Assembly (NCBI GenBank): GCA_022824305.1
Contig: JAJEAD010000089.1
Coordinates: 17,756-81,755 of the forward strand
Direction: 5' to 3'
Source: Gammaproteobacteria bacterium
Lineage (GTDB): Bacteria; Pseudomonadota; Gammaproteobacteria; HK1
Length of the DNA: 64,000 nt
The stretch's first letter is position 1. Every line of letters starts with the position of its first letter. This document shows, piece after piece, positions 30,192 through 39,578 of the stretch. The position numbers were made by a program, and so were the translations under genes. The notes below the pieces were generated by a model. The model saw only the letters and a program-made list of their open reading frames with translations, did not search any database and was not told where the DNA came from.

Positions 30192-30582
30192 GACTTTCGT
30201 CGCCCGTTCAGTGGTTTCCCGCCGCGTCGCGGTCCAACGCCACGAAGGGTGGCGTCCCCCGAGGCCGCGCCCCGATCCCGAGTCGGAATCCGGGCGGGAT
30301 GCGGGCGCCTCGGGATGCCACGGATCGGCGCGCGGCATTCGCGGAGTGTAGAATGCGAGAGGTGCCGCCGGTTTTCGGTTCTCGCTCCTCCCGGTACGGG
30401 GCTCGATGGAGAATGGCCGGATTGTCATCGACGAGGGCGGCGGGCTCGGAGCGCAGACTCATCACCCATGCGGTACGCCAATCCGCCACCTGGTCCGCTG
30501 ACGGCGCCTGCGTGCTCCCGCTTTGCAAGCCGGGCGAAAGTTCGGCGCTCGGGCGTGCCGGACCCTGCAGGAGGTCGGCCAC
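30192..30582. other. divergent HAD hydrolase / rppH intergenic region
   Basis: 391 bases with no gene I can support. TAGAAT near 30,350 could be a -10 for rppH but has no -35. A minus-strand frame extends the HAD gene upstream without an alternative start or homology, and a plus-strand 33-codon frame at about 30,403 lacks a ribosome-binding site. Confidence 0.4.
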
Positions 30583-31083
30583 TTGATTGACTCGGACGGG
30601 TTCAGGCCGAATGTGGGGATAATCCTGTCCAATCAACGGACCGAGGTGCTGTGGGCGCGCCGCGCCGGACAGGAAGCGTGGCAGTTCCCGCAAGGCGGCA
30701 TCAAGGTTCATGAGACCCCTGAAGAGGCGATGTTCAGGGAGCTCTTCGAAGAGCTTGGCCTGCGAAGCGAGCACGTGGAAGTCATCGGCTCCACCCGGGG
30801 ATGGTTGAGGTACACGCTGCCCAGGCGCTACATGCGCAGGCGGAGCAATCCGGTCTGTATCGGGCAGAAGCAGATCTGGTTCCTCCTGCGCCTGCTCGGG
30901 AACGACAGCTCGGTGCGGCTCGACTTGAGCGAGAAGCCCGAGTTCGATCACTGGAAGTGGGTGAACTACTGGCGTCCGAGCCGGGAAGTGATTTTCTTCA
31001 AGCGCCACGTGTATCGCCGCGCCCTGAAGGAGCTGGCGCCCTTGCTCGAGCTCAATCACGTCTCGTCCCGGGCCATTCCCTGA
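30583..31083 (+). CDS. rppH: RNA pyrophosphohydrolase RppH
   Basis: RppH removes pyrophosphate from mRNA 5' ends and so starts RNase E decay. The start is TTG 30583 after a perfect GGAGG; the N-terminus [14 protein letters not shown] aligns with E. coli MIDDDGYRPNVGIV. The Nudix box is [22 protein letters not shown] (split: [14 protein letters not shown] then RELFEELG). RGWLRYTLP and [12 protein letters not shown] also match. The protein is 166 residues. Of the usual Pseudomonas neighbours, only the HAD gene is present. Confidence 0.95.
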   Translation: MIDSDGFRPNVGIILSNQRTEVLWARRAGQEAWQFPQGGIKVHETPEEAMFRELFEELGLRSEHVEVIGSTRGWLRYTLPRRYMRRRSNPVCIGQKQIWFLLRLLGNDSSVRLDLSEKPEFDHWKWVNYWRPSREVIFFKRHVYRRALKELAPLLELNHVSSRAIP

Positions 31084-31222
31084 TCCGATACTCCCGACTC
31101 TGCATGATCGAGAGGAAGACGCGCTGGATTCGGCCGAAGGGCCGCGATTGCGGGGGTGCGCATTTGCCCTCCACAGGCGCGGACCCTTCCCGGCGATAAC
31201 GGATTCCTGCCGTCTACCCTGA

Positions 31223-32401
31223 ATGATCCCGAACGAAGCGGCCAATCGAGCTCTGGACTTCGACCTGGGAGAGTCCGTCCGGATGCTTCGGGAGAGCGTT
31301 GCCGCGTTCGCTTCCGCGCATGTCGCCCCGCGGGCGGCCGAAATCGACGAGACGAACGTCTTCCCGCGCGACCTGTGGCCTCGCATGGGAGACCTCGGGC
31401 TGCTGGGCATAACGGTCGACGAGGAGCATGGCGGCGCGGGAATGGGCTACCTCGAGCACGCTGTCGCGATGGAGGAGATCAGTCGCGCATCCGGCAGTGT
31501 CGGCCTCTCCTACGGAGCCCATTCGAATCTCTGCGTCAATCAGATCCGACGCCACGGAAGCGGCGAGCAGAAACGCCGCTACCTGCCGAAGCTCATTTCC
31601 GGCGAGCACCTGGGCGCGCTGGCGATGTCCGAATCGGGGGCGGGATCGGACGTGGTATCGATGCGCCTGCGTGCGGACCTGCGCGGGGATCGCTACGTCC
31701 TGACCGGCAGCAAGACGTGGATCACCAACGGCCCTCAGGCCGACGTGCTGGTGGTCTACGCCAAGACTCGACCCGAAGCCGGCAAGCACGGCATCTCCGC
31801 CTTTCTGGTGGAGCGCGGGTTCAGGGGATTCTCCACTTCCGGCAAGCTCGACAAGCTCGGGATGCGCGGATCGGATACCGGAGAGCTCATCTTCGACGGG
31901 TGCGAAGTGCCCGAGGAGAATGTGCTCGGAAAGGTCGACGAAGGGGTGCGGGTGTTGATGAGCGGCCTGGACTACGAGCGAATCGTGCTCGCAGGAGGCC
32001 CGTTGGGCATCATGCAGGCATGCTTCGATGCGGTCATGCCCTACATTCGCGAGCGTCGGCAGTTCGGCCGGCCGATAGGTGAGTTCCAGTTGATCCAGGC
32101 GAAGGTGGCCGACATCTATACCACCATGAACGCGGCGAGGGCCTACGTGTACGCGGTGGCGAAGGCGTGCGACCGGGGCGAGACCACCCGCAAGGACGCC
32201 GCGGGGGCAATCCTCTACGCCGCGGAGAGCGCGACTCGGGTTGCCCTGGATGCCGTTCAGATCCTGGGCGCCAACGGCTACATGAACGACTTTCCGACCG
32301 GACGGCTCTTGCGGGACGCAAAGCTCTACGAGATTGGGGCCGGCACGTCGGAGATTCGCCGGATCCTGATCGGCAGATCGCTGTTCGCGGAGACGGCGTG
32401 A
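31223..32401 (+). CDS. liuA: isovaleryl-CoA dehydrogenase
   Basis: A 392-residue FAD acyl-CoA dehydrogenase converting isovaleryl-CoA to 3-methylcrotonyl-CoA in leucine catabolism. The catalytic base is E252 in [15 protein letters not shown], the position used by isovaleryl-CoA dehydrogenases. Other signatures are [24 protein letters not shown] and [19 protein letters not shown]. Identification rests on this and on the following carboxylase genes. It opens a four-gene operon. No liuR-like regulator precedes it. Confidence 0.93.
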   Translation: MIPNEAANRALDFDLGESVRMLRESVAAFASAHVAPRAAEIDETNVFPRDLWPRMGDLGLLGITVDEEHGGAGMGYLEHAVAMEEISRASGSVGLSYGAHSNLCVNQIRRHGSGEQKRRYLPKLISGEHLGALAMSESGAGSDVVSMRLRADLRGDRYVLTGSKTWITNGPQADVLVVYAKTRPEAGKHGISAFLVERGFRGFSTSGKLDKLGMRGSDTGELIFDGCEVPEENVLGKVDEGVRVLMSGLDYERIVLAGGPLGIMQACFDAVMPYIRERRQFGRPIGEFQLIQAKVADIYTTMNAARAYVYAVAKACDRGETTRKDAAGAILYAAESATRVALDAVQILGANGYMNDFPTGRLLRDAKLYEIGAGTSEIRRILIGRSLFAETA

Positions 32402-32462
32402 GGGTGCGGTTTCCCGCGCGCGTCGCAGCAGGATGGGCGCGAACTCCGAACCCGGGTGAAGC

Positions 32463-34070
32463 ATGAGCGCGCTCGGGAGCGACGTCGATCGCGCGGATTC
32501 CTCATTTGCGGCCAATGCCGCGGTGATGCGGGCGCTCGTCGATGACCTGCGCGAGAAGATGCTGGCGGCGGCAAAGGGCGGCGGCGAAGAGCTTCGCCGG
32601 CGGCATCTTTCCCGGGGGAAGCTGCTGCCGCGCGATCGTGTGCATGCGCTGCTCGACCCGGGTTCTCCCTTTCTCGAGCTGAGTCCGCTCGCCGCACACG
32701 GTCTCTACGGCGGAGAAATCGCTTCGGCCGGGATCATCACCGGCATCGGCCGCGTGTCCGGCGTGGAATGCATGGTTGTCGCCAACGACGCGACGGTAAA
32801 GGGCGGCACCTACTTTCCGATGACGGTGAAGAAGCACCTTCGCGCCCAGGAGATCGCGCAGCAAAATCGCCTGCCGTGTCTGTACCTCGTCGATTCGGGG
32901 GGCGCCAATCTGCCGAATCAGGACGAAGTGTTCCCGGATCGCGACCACTTCGGCCGCATCTTCTTCAACCAGGCCAACATGTCGGCGCTCGGCATCGCGC
33001 AGATCGCGGTGGTGATGGGCAATTGCACCGCCGGCGGCGCCTACGTGCCGGCAATGTCGGATGAATCCATCATCGTGCAGGACCAGGGAACCGTTTTCCT
33101 GGGAGGGCCGCCGCTGGTTCGCGCGGCAACGGGAGAGGAGGTGAGCGCGCAGGAGCTGGGCGGCGCCGACGTGCACTGCCGGGTTTCCGGCGTAACGGAT
33201 CACTATGCGCGCAATGATGCGCACGCCCTCGTCCTCGCCCGCAGGATCGTGGCCACCCTGAATCACCGCAAGGAGGTCCGCCTCGCCACCCGGCAACCCC
33301 GTGAGCCGCTGCACGACGCGGCGGACCTCTACGGAATCGTTCCGGTCGAGGGAGGGAAGTCCTACGAAGTTCGGGAGGTCATCGCCCGCGTGGCGGACGG
33401 ATCCAAGTTCGACGAGTTCAAGGCCCTGTACGGTACGACCCTGGTGTGCGGCTTCGCCCACATCCACGGCTACCCGGTCGGCATTCTCGCCAACAACGGC
33501 ATTCTCTTCTCCGAAAGCGCGCTGAAGGGGGCGCACTTCATCGAGCTTTGCTCGCAACGCGAAGTGCCCCTCGTATTTCTTCAGAACATCACGGGTTTCA
33601 TGGTCGGCGCCAGGTACGAGCACGGCGGAATCGCGAAGGACGGAGCCAAGCTGGTCACCGCGGTCGCCACCTCGAGGGTGCCCAAGTTCACGGTGATCAT
33701 TGGCGGCTCGTTCGGCGCGGGAAACTACGGAATGTGCGGGCGGGCCTACTCTCCCCGATTTCTGTGGATGTGGCCGAACGCGAGGATCTCCGTCATGGGG
33801 GGAGAGCAGGCGGCCAGTGTTCTTGCCGAAGTCAGGCGCGGGAGCATCGAACGTGCGGGCGAATCGTGGAAGAGCAGCGACGAGAATGCCTTCAAGGCGT
33901 CGATTCGGGCGCAGTACGAGCTGCAGGGCCATCCCTACTATGCCACCGCCCGACTCTGGGACGACGGCATCATCGATCCGGTGGACACCCGCATGGTGCT
34001 GGGCCTGGCGATTTCCGCCGCCTTGAACGCGCCCATCGAGGCCACCCGCTTCGGCCTCTTCCGCATGTGA
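32463..34070 (+). CDS. liuB: methylcrotonyl-CoA carboxylase carboxyltransferase (beta) subunit
   Basis: A 535-residue crotonase-fold carboxyltransferase that moves CO2 from biotin to 3-methylcrotonyl-CoA, giving 3-methylglutaconyl-CoA. The paired oxyanion-hole regions [18 protein letters not shown] and [19 protein letters not shown] are intact, as is [16 protein letters not shown]. It lies 61 bases after ivd and 28 bases before the alpha subunit. In Pseudomonas liuC (methylglutaconyl-CoA hydratase) sits between beta and alpha; here there is no room for it. Confidence 0.95.
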   Translation: MSALGSDVDRADSSFAANAAVMRALVDDLREKMLAAAKGGGEELRRRHLSRGKLLPRDRVHALLDPGSPFLELSPLAAHGLYGGEIASAGIITGIGRVSGVECMVVANDATVKGGTYFPMTVKKHLRAQEIAQQNRLPCLYLVDSGGANLPNQDEVFPDRDHFGRIFFNQANMSALGIAQIAVVMGNCTAGGAYVPAMSDESIIVQDQGTVFLGGPPLVRAATGEEVSAQELGGADVHCRVSGVTDHYARNDAHALVLARRIVATLNHRKEVRLATRQPREPLHDAADLYGIVPVEGGKSYEVREVIARVADGSKFDEFKALYGTTLVCGFAHIHGYPVGILANNGILFSESALKGAHFIELCSQREVPLVFLQNITGFMVGARYEHGGIAKDGAKLVTAVATSRVPKFTVIIGGSFGAGNYGMCGRAYSPRFLWMWPNARISVMGGEQAASVLAEVRRGSIERAGESWKSSDENAFKASIRAQYELQGHPYYATARLWDDGIIDPVDTRMVLGLAISAALNAPIEATRFGLFRM

Positions 34071-34098
34071 CAGGTGATGGCGGTTTCCGGGCGCTGAG

Positions 34099-36117
34099 AT
34101 GTTCGACTCCCTGATCGTCGCCAACCGGGGCGAGATCGCCTGCCGCATCATGCGCACCGCGAAGCGCCTTGGGCTCCGCACCATCGCCGTCTACTCGGAC
34201 GCGGACCGGGACGCGCTCCACGTCGCGGCGGCCGACGCCGCGCTGCGGCTGGGGCCCGCACCGCCGCGGCAGAGTTATCTCGACCAGCGCGCAGTGCTCG
34301 CGGCCGCCTCGGCGAGCGGTGCCGCGGCCGTGCACCCGGGATACGGATTTCTCGCCGAGAACGCGGAGTTTGCCGAAGCCTGCGGCGCGGCGGGGCTTTG
34401 CTTCGTCGGTCCGCCCCCGGCCGTGATTCGCGCGATGGGCTCGAAGGCCGAAGCGAAGGCGATCATGCGCCGGGCCGGGGTCCCGGTCGTGCCGGGATAC
34501 GAGGGAGCGGTGCAGGATGCGGCAACCCTCTCCCGGGAAGCCGACGCACTGGGCTACCCGGTCATGCTCAAGGCTCATCTCGGAGGCGGCGGCCGGGGGA
34601 TGCGTCTCGTGCGGAATCCATCCGAACTCGCGGCGAGCCTCGAGAGCGCACGACGCGAAGCACTCGGCGCTTTCGGCGACGATCGGGTGCTCGTGGAGAA
34701 GGCCATCGCGCGCCCTCGTCACATCGAGGTGCAGGTCTTCGCCGACTCCCGGGGACAGGTCGTCCACCTCTTCGAGCGGGACTGCTCCGTGCAGCGGCGG
34801 CACCAGAAGGTCATCGAAGAAGCCCCCGCGCCGGGTCTCGATCCGGGGCTGCGGGACGCGATCGCCGATGCGGCGGTGGCGGCGGCGCGCGCGGTCGGCT
34901 ACGAGGGCGCGGGGACCGTCGAGTTCATCGTGGAGTGCGACCCCTCCGGCGCGGCTCTCCGCTTCTTCTTCCTCGAGATGAACACGCGCTTGCAGGTCGA
35001 GCACCCGGTCACCGAGCTGATTACCGGAATCGACCTCGTCGAGTGGCAACTGCGGGTCGCCGACGGGGAGCCCCTTCCCCTTGGCCAGGACGGAATCCGC
35101 TGCTCCGGACACGCCTTCGAGGCGCGCCTCTACGCCGAAGACCCTTCACGAGGATTCCTGCCGGCGGCGGGAACCCTGCATCACCTCGTTCTGCCCGACG
35201 AGGACCCGGAGCTGCGGATAGACGTCGGAGTGCGCGAAGGCGACAGCGTCGGCGTGGACTACGATCCGATGATCGCCAAGATCGCGGTGCGGGGTGACGA
35301 CCGGGAGGCCGCGCTCGGCAAGCTTCGCGCTGCGCTCGCCGGCACCGAAACGGGCGGAGTGGCGACCAATCGGGACTTTCTCGCCGCCGTGGCGGACCAT
35401 CGCCGATTTCGTGCCGGAGCGGTCGACACGGAGTTCATCGGCGCCGAAGCGGACGCGCTGCTGCCGGCGCCGGGGCCATGCCCTCCGAGGATCTACCTCC
35501 TCGCCTGCCTCTTCGAACTCCTCGAACGGAAGGCCGCCGCGACCGCCAGGGCGGGCGTCTCTTCGGATCCCTGGTCGCCCTGGCATCGAAGCGATGCCTG
35601 GCGCCTCGGTGGCGCAGGCCTCGATGCTCTCGGGTTCGTGGACGGCGAGGAGGAGATCGAGGTGTCGGTGGCGTTCGAGGAGGGCGGGTATCGCCTGTGC
35701 GTGGCGGGAGGCTCGTGCTTCGCCCGCGGCGCGCTGGGACCGAAGGGCCGCATCGATGCGAGCGTGGATGGAGAAGAGTTGCGCGCGACGGTGGTCGTGT
35801 GCGGCGGGGACAGGTGGGTCATCGTGGATGGCAGGACCTGCCGCTTGCGGCGGAAGGACGCGAGCCTCGGCGACGCCGGAGCGCGGCGCACCACGGAACG
35901 TCTCGTCGCTCCGATGCCCGGAAAGCTGCGCTCGGTGAACGTGGAAGTCGGAGACTCCGTGCGCGCGGGCCAGGTCGTGATGGTGCTGGAAGCGATGAAG
36001 ATGGAGCACGCCATCAGCGCTCCGAGGGAGGGCGTCGTCGAGCGGCTCTGCTACGCCGAGGGCGAGCAGGTCATGGAGGGCGCCGAGCTCCTGGTGTTCG
36101 AGAGGGCGGGGCGGTGA
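34099..36117 (+). CDS. liuD: methylcrotonyl-CoA carboxylase biotin-containing (alpha) subunit
   Basis: A 672-residue protein with an N-terminal biotin carboxylase (FDSLIVANRGEIACRIMRTA; ATP-grasp loop KAHLGGGGRGMRLV; FLEMNTRLQVEHPVTE), a middle BT domain and a C-terminal biotinyl domain. The biotin lysine is K634 in LEAMKMEHAIS. It forms the complex with the beta subunit encoded just upstream. Size and order match 3-methylcrotonyl-CoA rather than acetyl-CoA or propionyl-CoA carboxylases, supported by the neighbours. Confidence 0.94.
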   Translation: MFDSLIVANRGEIACRIMRTAKRLGLRTIAVYSDADRDALHVAAADAALRLGPAPPRQSYLDQRAVLAAASASGAAAVHPGYGFLAENAEFAEACGAAGLCFVGPPPAVIRAMGSKAEAKAIMRRAGVPVVPGYEGAVQDAATLSREADALGYPVMLKAHLGGGGRGMRLVRNPSELAASLESARREALGAFGDDRVLVEKAIARPRHIEVQVFADSRGQVVHLFERDCSVQRRHQKVIEEAPAPGLDPGLRDAIADAAVAAARAVGYEGAGTVEFIVECDPSGAALRFFFLEMNTRLQVEHPVTELITGIDLVEWQLRVADGEPLPLGQDGIRCSGHAFEARLYAEDPSRGFLPAAGTLHHLVLPDEDPELRIDVGVREGDSVGVDYDPMIAKIAVRGDDREAALGKLRAALAGTETGGVATNRDFLAAVADHRRFRAGAVDTEFIGAEADALLPAPGPCPPRIYLLACLFELLERKAAATARAGVSSDPWSPWHRSDAWRLGGAGLDALGFVDGEEEIEVSVAFEEGGYRLCVAGGSCFARGALGPKGRIDASVDGEELRATVVVCGGDRWVIVDGRTCRLRRKDASLGDAGARRTTERLVAPMPGKLRSVNVEVGDSVRAGQVVMVLEAMKMEHAISAPREGVVERLCYAEGEQVMEGAELLVFERAGR

Positions 36118-36223
36118 GCCCGCCAACCCGGACCCTTCGGTCGCGTCGTCCTCGCGCGGCGGCGCCGACGCCGCCCGGCACGCGCCCCCGGCGCCCGGTC
36201 GGGCAAGCGGGAGGCCCGAGCCG

Positions 36224-37132
36224 ATGAACCTGCCGGCGGCGGTCAAGGTGGTCGAAGTAGGACCGCGGGACGGCCTTCAGAACGAATCGGAAGGCGTCCC
36301 CCTGAAGACGAAGATCGCCCTCATCGATCGGCTGTCCGCAACCGGCCTCCCCGTGATCGAGGCCGGCAGTTTCGTCTCTCCGCGATGGGTGCCGCAGATG
36401 GCGGACAGCGCGGAAGTACTGGCCTCCATTCGCCGGGCGCCGGAAGTCTCCTACCCGGTGCTCACGCCCAACCTGAAGGGTCTGGAGCGGGCCCGGCAGG
36501 CCGGGGCCCGGGATGTCGCGGTGTTCAGCGCCGCATCGGAGTCCTTCAGCGCCAGGAACACGAACTGCTCGATCGAAGAGAGCCTGGAGCGTGCGGCGGA
36601 GGTCGCCGCCGCAGCGCAGTCCTTCGGTATGCGCGTACGGGGCTACGTCTCCTGCGTGCTCGGCTGTCCCTACGAAGGCGAGATCGATTCCCGCGACGTG
36701 ATCCGGGTCGCCGAGCGGCTGTACCGGGTGGGCTGCCACGAGGTGTCGCTCGGCGACACCATCGGGGTGGGAACTCCGGTGGCGGCGCGCGCCCTGGTGG
36801 AGCGGGTCGCGGAGTCCGTGCCGGTCGAACGGCTCGCGGTCCACTTCCACGACACCTACGGCCAGGCGCTGGCGAACATCCTTGCGTGTCTCGAGCAGGG
36901 AATCTCCGTCGTCGACTCGGCGGTGGCCGGTCTCGGCGGCTGTCCCTACGCCCGGGGCGCCACCGGCAACGTGGCGACGGAGGATGTCCTGTACATGCTG
37001 CACGGGTGCGGAGTGGAGACGGGCGTGGACCTCGATCTCCTGGTCGACGCGGGCCACTTCATCTCGCGGGCGCTCGGCCGACCCGCCGCCTCCCGCGTCT
37101 CCAGCGCCCGGGCCGGCGCCCGCTCCTCGTAA
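36224..37132 (+). CDS. liuE: hydroxymethylglutaryl-CoA lyase
   Basis: HMG-CoA lyase splits HMG-CoA into acetyl-CoA and acetoacetate, the last step of leucine degradation. The 302-residue TIM-barrel enzyme has VEVGPRDGLQNE (catalytic R and metal D), HFHDTYGQALANI, and the catalytic cysteine loop GLGGCPYARGATGN. GGGAGG lies ahead of ATG 36224. It ends the operon; a palindrome pair follows. Confidence 0.95.
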   Translation: MNLPAAVKVVEVGPRDGLQNESEGVPLKTKIALIDRLSATGLPVIEAGSFVSPRWVPQMADSAEVLASIRRAPEVSYPVLTPNLKGLERARQAGARDVAVFSAASESFSARNTNCSIEESLERAAEVAAAAQSFGMRVRGYVSCVLGCPYEGEIDSRDVIRVAERLYRVGCHEVSLGDTIGVGTPVAARALVERVAESVPVERLAVHFHDTYGQALANILACLEQGISVVDSAVAGLGGCPYARGATGNVATEDVLYMLHGCGVETGVDLDLLVDAGHFISRALGRPAASRVSSARAGARSS

Positions 37133-37144
37133 CCCGGCGCCTCG

Positions 37145-37221
37145 CGGGCAGGCATGCCCGTGGTCCGGTCACACTCTCACAATCCGCCCGGACCCTGGTC
37201 CCCCTCGGGCAGGCCTGCCCG
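37145..37221. repeat. paired palindromes (BIME/REP-like) between convergent genes
   Basis: Two 16-bp units, CGGGCAGGCATGCCCG (37145-37160) and CGGGCAGGCCTGCCCG (37206-37221), differ by one base and are each self-complementary or nearly so. Between them GGTCCGG (37162-37168) can pair with CCGGACC (37188-37194). The array can fold as three nested or adjacent hairpins, and it lies exactly between convergent liuE and the methyltransferase gene. It may be a bidirectional terminator or a REP-type element. Confidence 0.65.
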
Positions 37222-37287
37222 GACTCCTCGATCGGCGCGCGCCTCCGGCGGACGTCCGCCTCCGCAATACCCCGGCCGAGGCGGCCT

Positions 37288-38043
37288 TCAATGTGCGCGC
37301 AGCACGAGGAACTCGTAGCCGTAGAACTCCGAGAAGGCGTGCCAGATGTCGATCTCCTGCTGGCACTGGTCGGCCAGCTCCTGAGCGTCCGCTTCGTCGA
37401 GGTGACGCGCCCGGAACGCATTCAGGTTGTCCTGCAGCGGCAGATAGTAGTCGTCCCACCACGCCGAGGCGGGGAGCGGAAAGTGCCCCACGGTCTCGTA
37501 TCCGCACGCCCCGACCGCTTCCAGGAGCGCGGAGGTGGGGCGGATCGCCGGGTACTCCCGCCGCCAGAACGCGGCGCACTCGGCGGGCGGCTCGGGCTTC
37601 CGCCAGCACGCTTCGGTGAGCGCGACATGGCCGTCGCGCCGCAGCAGCCTGCGCCAGTCGCGCAGGCCCGCTTCGACGCCCACGTTGTAGATGGCGCCTT
37701 CGCACCAGATCAGGTCGAAGGAGCCGTCCGGAAAGTCGAGACTGCGCATGTCCGCCACGCGCGCTTCCAGCCGGTCCGTGATGCCCAGCCGGCGCGCCTC
37801 GCGGTTCAGCGCGTCGACGAAGGGGGGATGGGTGTCGACGGCGACGATGCGCGCCCGCGAGCCCTGCGCCAGCACCAGGGTCTGGGCTCCGGTCCCGCAG
37901 CCGATGTCGAGCACGCGGGTCCGCGGCCCGACGTCCGGCACGAGCCCAAGGGCCCGAAGCGTGCTCTCCGTGGACCCCGGTCCCTGCCGGGGCAACCCCG
38001 TGAACAGCTCGAAAAACAGCGCGGTGGCTCGATCCGGTGCCAT
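37288..38043 (-). CDS. class I SAM-dependent methyltransferase, substrate unknown
   Basis: A 251-residue protein from ATG 38043 (MAPDRATALFFELFTGLPRQGP). SAM motif I is VLDIGCGTGAQTLVLA, motif II IVAVDTHPP, and motif IV DFPDGSFDLIWCEGAIYNVG, followed by LTEACWRKPEPP. The C-terminal part (WWDDYYLPLQDNLNAFRARH) is typical of small-molecule methyltransferases. GGGAGG is only two bases from the ATG, and an upstream TTG at about 38,082 with AGAAGG is an alternative start. It converges on the leucine operon. Confidence 0.75.
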   Translation of the reverse strand: MAPDRATALFFELFTGLPRQGPGSTESTLRALGLVPDVGPRTRVLDIGCGTGAQTLVLAQGSRARIVAVDTHPPFVDALNREARRLGITDRLEARVADMRSLDFPDGSFDLIWCEGAIYNVGVEAGLRDWRRLLRRDGHVALTEACWRKPEPPAECAAFWRREYPAIRPTSALLEAVGACGYETVGHFPLPASAWWDDYYLPLQDNLNAFRARHLDEADAQELADQCQQEIDIWHAFSEFYGYEFLVLRAH

Positions 38044-38150
38044 GGCCTCCCTCGTCAGTTGCAGGGACTCGCAGGATAGCTCCAAGAGTCTTTTGACCTT
38101 CTGACAATCACGAATGCCGGCCCGCCTGGAGGGCGAATTCGATGCAGGTG

Positions 38151-38546
38151 CTACGGGCTTGATTCGTTGGGGTCCTGCGAGAAGTGGATATGGCGAATCC
38201 TCCATGCCGTCGCATGACGTTCCAGGAAGAACGAAGCCCGAACGCCAGGTACCGGTTCCGCGGAGTAGCGGACCGTGGCGACCACGCACGCGGCATCGCC
38301 ATGGACGAATGCCCGCACGTTCTCGACCAACAGCGGCGTGATGTCACCTGTCTCGAAGAACGTCGCGACCTTCTCAAGGTGCGTCTCGAGTTCGGTGGAA
38401 TCGCCGTCGGCGTGATTGTCGAAGTAAGGGACCTCCACATCAGGCACGTAGAGCGCTCGCAGAGCGACCAGGTCACGGTCGTAGAACGCTCTGTTGTACC
38501 GCGCCAGGAATTCTTCGAATTCCTGAATTCGTTCCGATTCGGTCAT
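38151..38546 (-). CDS. SnoaL/NTF2-like fold protein
   Basis: A 131-residue single cone-fold domain: an N-terminal helical part (FEEFLARYNRAFYDRDLVALRALYVPDVEVPYFDNH) followed by strands and the C-terminal AWRIRHIHFSQDP. This is the pattern of SnoaL-like/DUF4440 ketosteroid-isomerase relatives. ATG 38546 has AGGA eleven bases upstream; an ATG 33 bases earlier is possible. No catalytic assignment can be made. It borders the accessory region. Confidence 0.65.
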   Translation of the reverse strand: MTESERIQEFEEFLARYNRAFYDRDLVALRALYVPDVEVPYFDNHADGDSTELETHLEKVATFFETGDITPLLVENVRAFVHGDAACVVATVRYSAEPVPGVRASFFLERHATAWRIRHIHFSQDPNESSP

Positions 38547-38774
38547 TGTGACTGCGTCCTGTCCATAGGGCATACCCACTGATCAGCAGACAAATCTGCC
38601 CGATAGCACGATATTGGATCCCGTTCCGAGCAGCTCTGCCATGTGCAATGGCCGGATACGTGGCAGCAACCGCTCTTCGTGGTCACGGCTGAGCTCCCAA
38701 TGTGGTGACGAATTCCACCGCGCGACGTTGGGCGACAAGCGGTGCGGAACGTGGTCACTGGACGACCCGCGCCG

Positions 38775-39575
38775 ATGAACCCGACCGCCCACATCGAGAC
38801 TTCGGTCGTGCGCCAACTCTCGGCGCGCCCGTCGCAGGATGTCGTGGTCGCGGCGTACCAGGAAGTGACCCGCGAGAGGTGGCGCGCCGCCGCCGCCAGG
38901 TTCCACTTCGTGGCGTCGAAGCTCGTGCTGGCGGAATGCCGGGCGGGCGACCGGAGCGCTGCCCACGCCAGACTGAAAGCGCTGGAGGGCGTCGCTCTGG
39001 TGGACGCGTCCCCCGACGCGGAGGATCTGGCGCGCCGTCTGCTTGATCCCGGGGCGGTTCCGCGCGAAGCTGCGGCGGATGCCGCGCACATCGCCATCGC
39101 CGTGACAAACGGCGTCGAGTACTTGGTGACGTGGAACTTCCGGCACATCGCCAACGCTGCGATGCGGGTGCGGATAGAGCGCGCATGCAGGGACTGGAGC
39201 GACAAGCGGAGACAGCACGTCGCGTCAAGCAGCGTATCTCCGCAAGACGCTGGCTCATACCATAAGAAACAAAGTGGAATGCGCCTACGCATGCAGCGGC
39301 CTGTTCGAGAAGCGGCGGAAGCTGATGGAGGCGTGGGCGCAGCATTTGGGCATGGCAGTACGGTGACTGAGAATGTTGGCGCGCCTCAGGCCCGCGGACG
39401 ACGGAATGCCGCCGGATTGTCCAAGCGGTGGCGGCGTCGATGTTCGTGGCTGGAATCTGCTGGTCATGGCTCGTCCGCTGGTTCTCCATATGAGACATTG
39501 ATGTCGCAAATGTGGATGGGTGGGTCAACAGGCGCTTCTCCGTGGCGCGGCGCGATCCGAATCGGCGAGGGCTGA
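38775..39575 (+). CDS. PIN-domain (VapC-like) protein with a replaced C-terminus
   Basis: Residues 1-140 are a PIN ribonuclease domain of the HIETSVV subgroup. The acidic site is E8, E55 (LVLAECRAGD) and D102 (AADAAHIAIA), with WNFRHIAN around N121. Homologues normally finish with about 20 more residues containing a C-terminal proline/threonine motif. Here homology stops near 39,195 and the frame runs on for about 125 unrelated residues, antiphase to an integrase tail, until TGA 39,573-39,575. The gene is therefore truncated by a junction. No antitoxin gene is visible upstream, though ATGA overlaps a small open frame's stop. Activity is doubtful. Confidence 0.55.
   Translation: MNPTAHIETSVVRQLSARPSQDVVVAAYQEVTRERWRAAAARFHFVASKLVLAECRAGDRSAAHARLKALEGVALVDASPDAEDLARRLLDPGAVPREAAADAAHIAIAVTNGVEYLVTWNFRHIANAAMRVRIERACRDWSDKRRQHVASSSVSPQDAGSYHKKQSGMRLRMQRPVREAAEADGGVGAAFGHGSTVTENVGAPQARGRRNAAGLSKRWRRRCSWLESAGHGSSAGSPYETLMSQMWMGGSTGASPWRGAIRIGEG
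39241..39366 (+). pseudogene. C-terminal remnant of a P4-type phage integrase
   Basis: In a frame different from the PIN gene, the translation reads LAHTIRNKVECAYAC, then SGLFEKRRKLMEAWAQHLG and ends at TGA 39,364-39,366. This is the familiar tail of P4-like tyrosine recombinases (consensus-like HTIGNKVEAAYARSDLFEKR). Only about 40 codons remain; the catalytic domain is missing. The fragment directly adjoins the broken PIN gene. Confidence 0.7.
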
Positions 39576-39578
39576 GAC

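Noticed and set aside
30403..30504. 33-codon frame upstream of rppH
   Set aside because: No Shine-Dalgarno sequence, and the composition is that of random G+C-rich DNA.
38640..38742. Possible transposase N-terminus fragment (TWQQPLFVVTAELP) upstream of the PIN gene
   Set aside because: The match to transposase starts is from memory and covers only 14 residues before a stop. It is too short to claim.
39403..39480. Short hydrophobic frame (MFVAGICWSWLVRWF) between the integrase tail and tetR
   Set aside because: About 17 residues ending at TGA with no ribosome-binding site. It could be a gene fragment but nothing identifies it.
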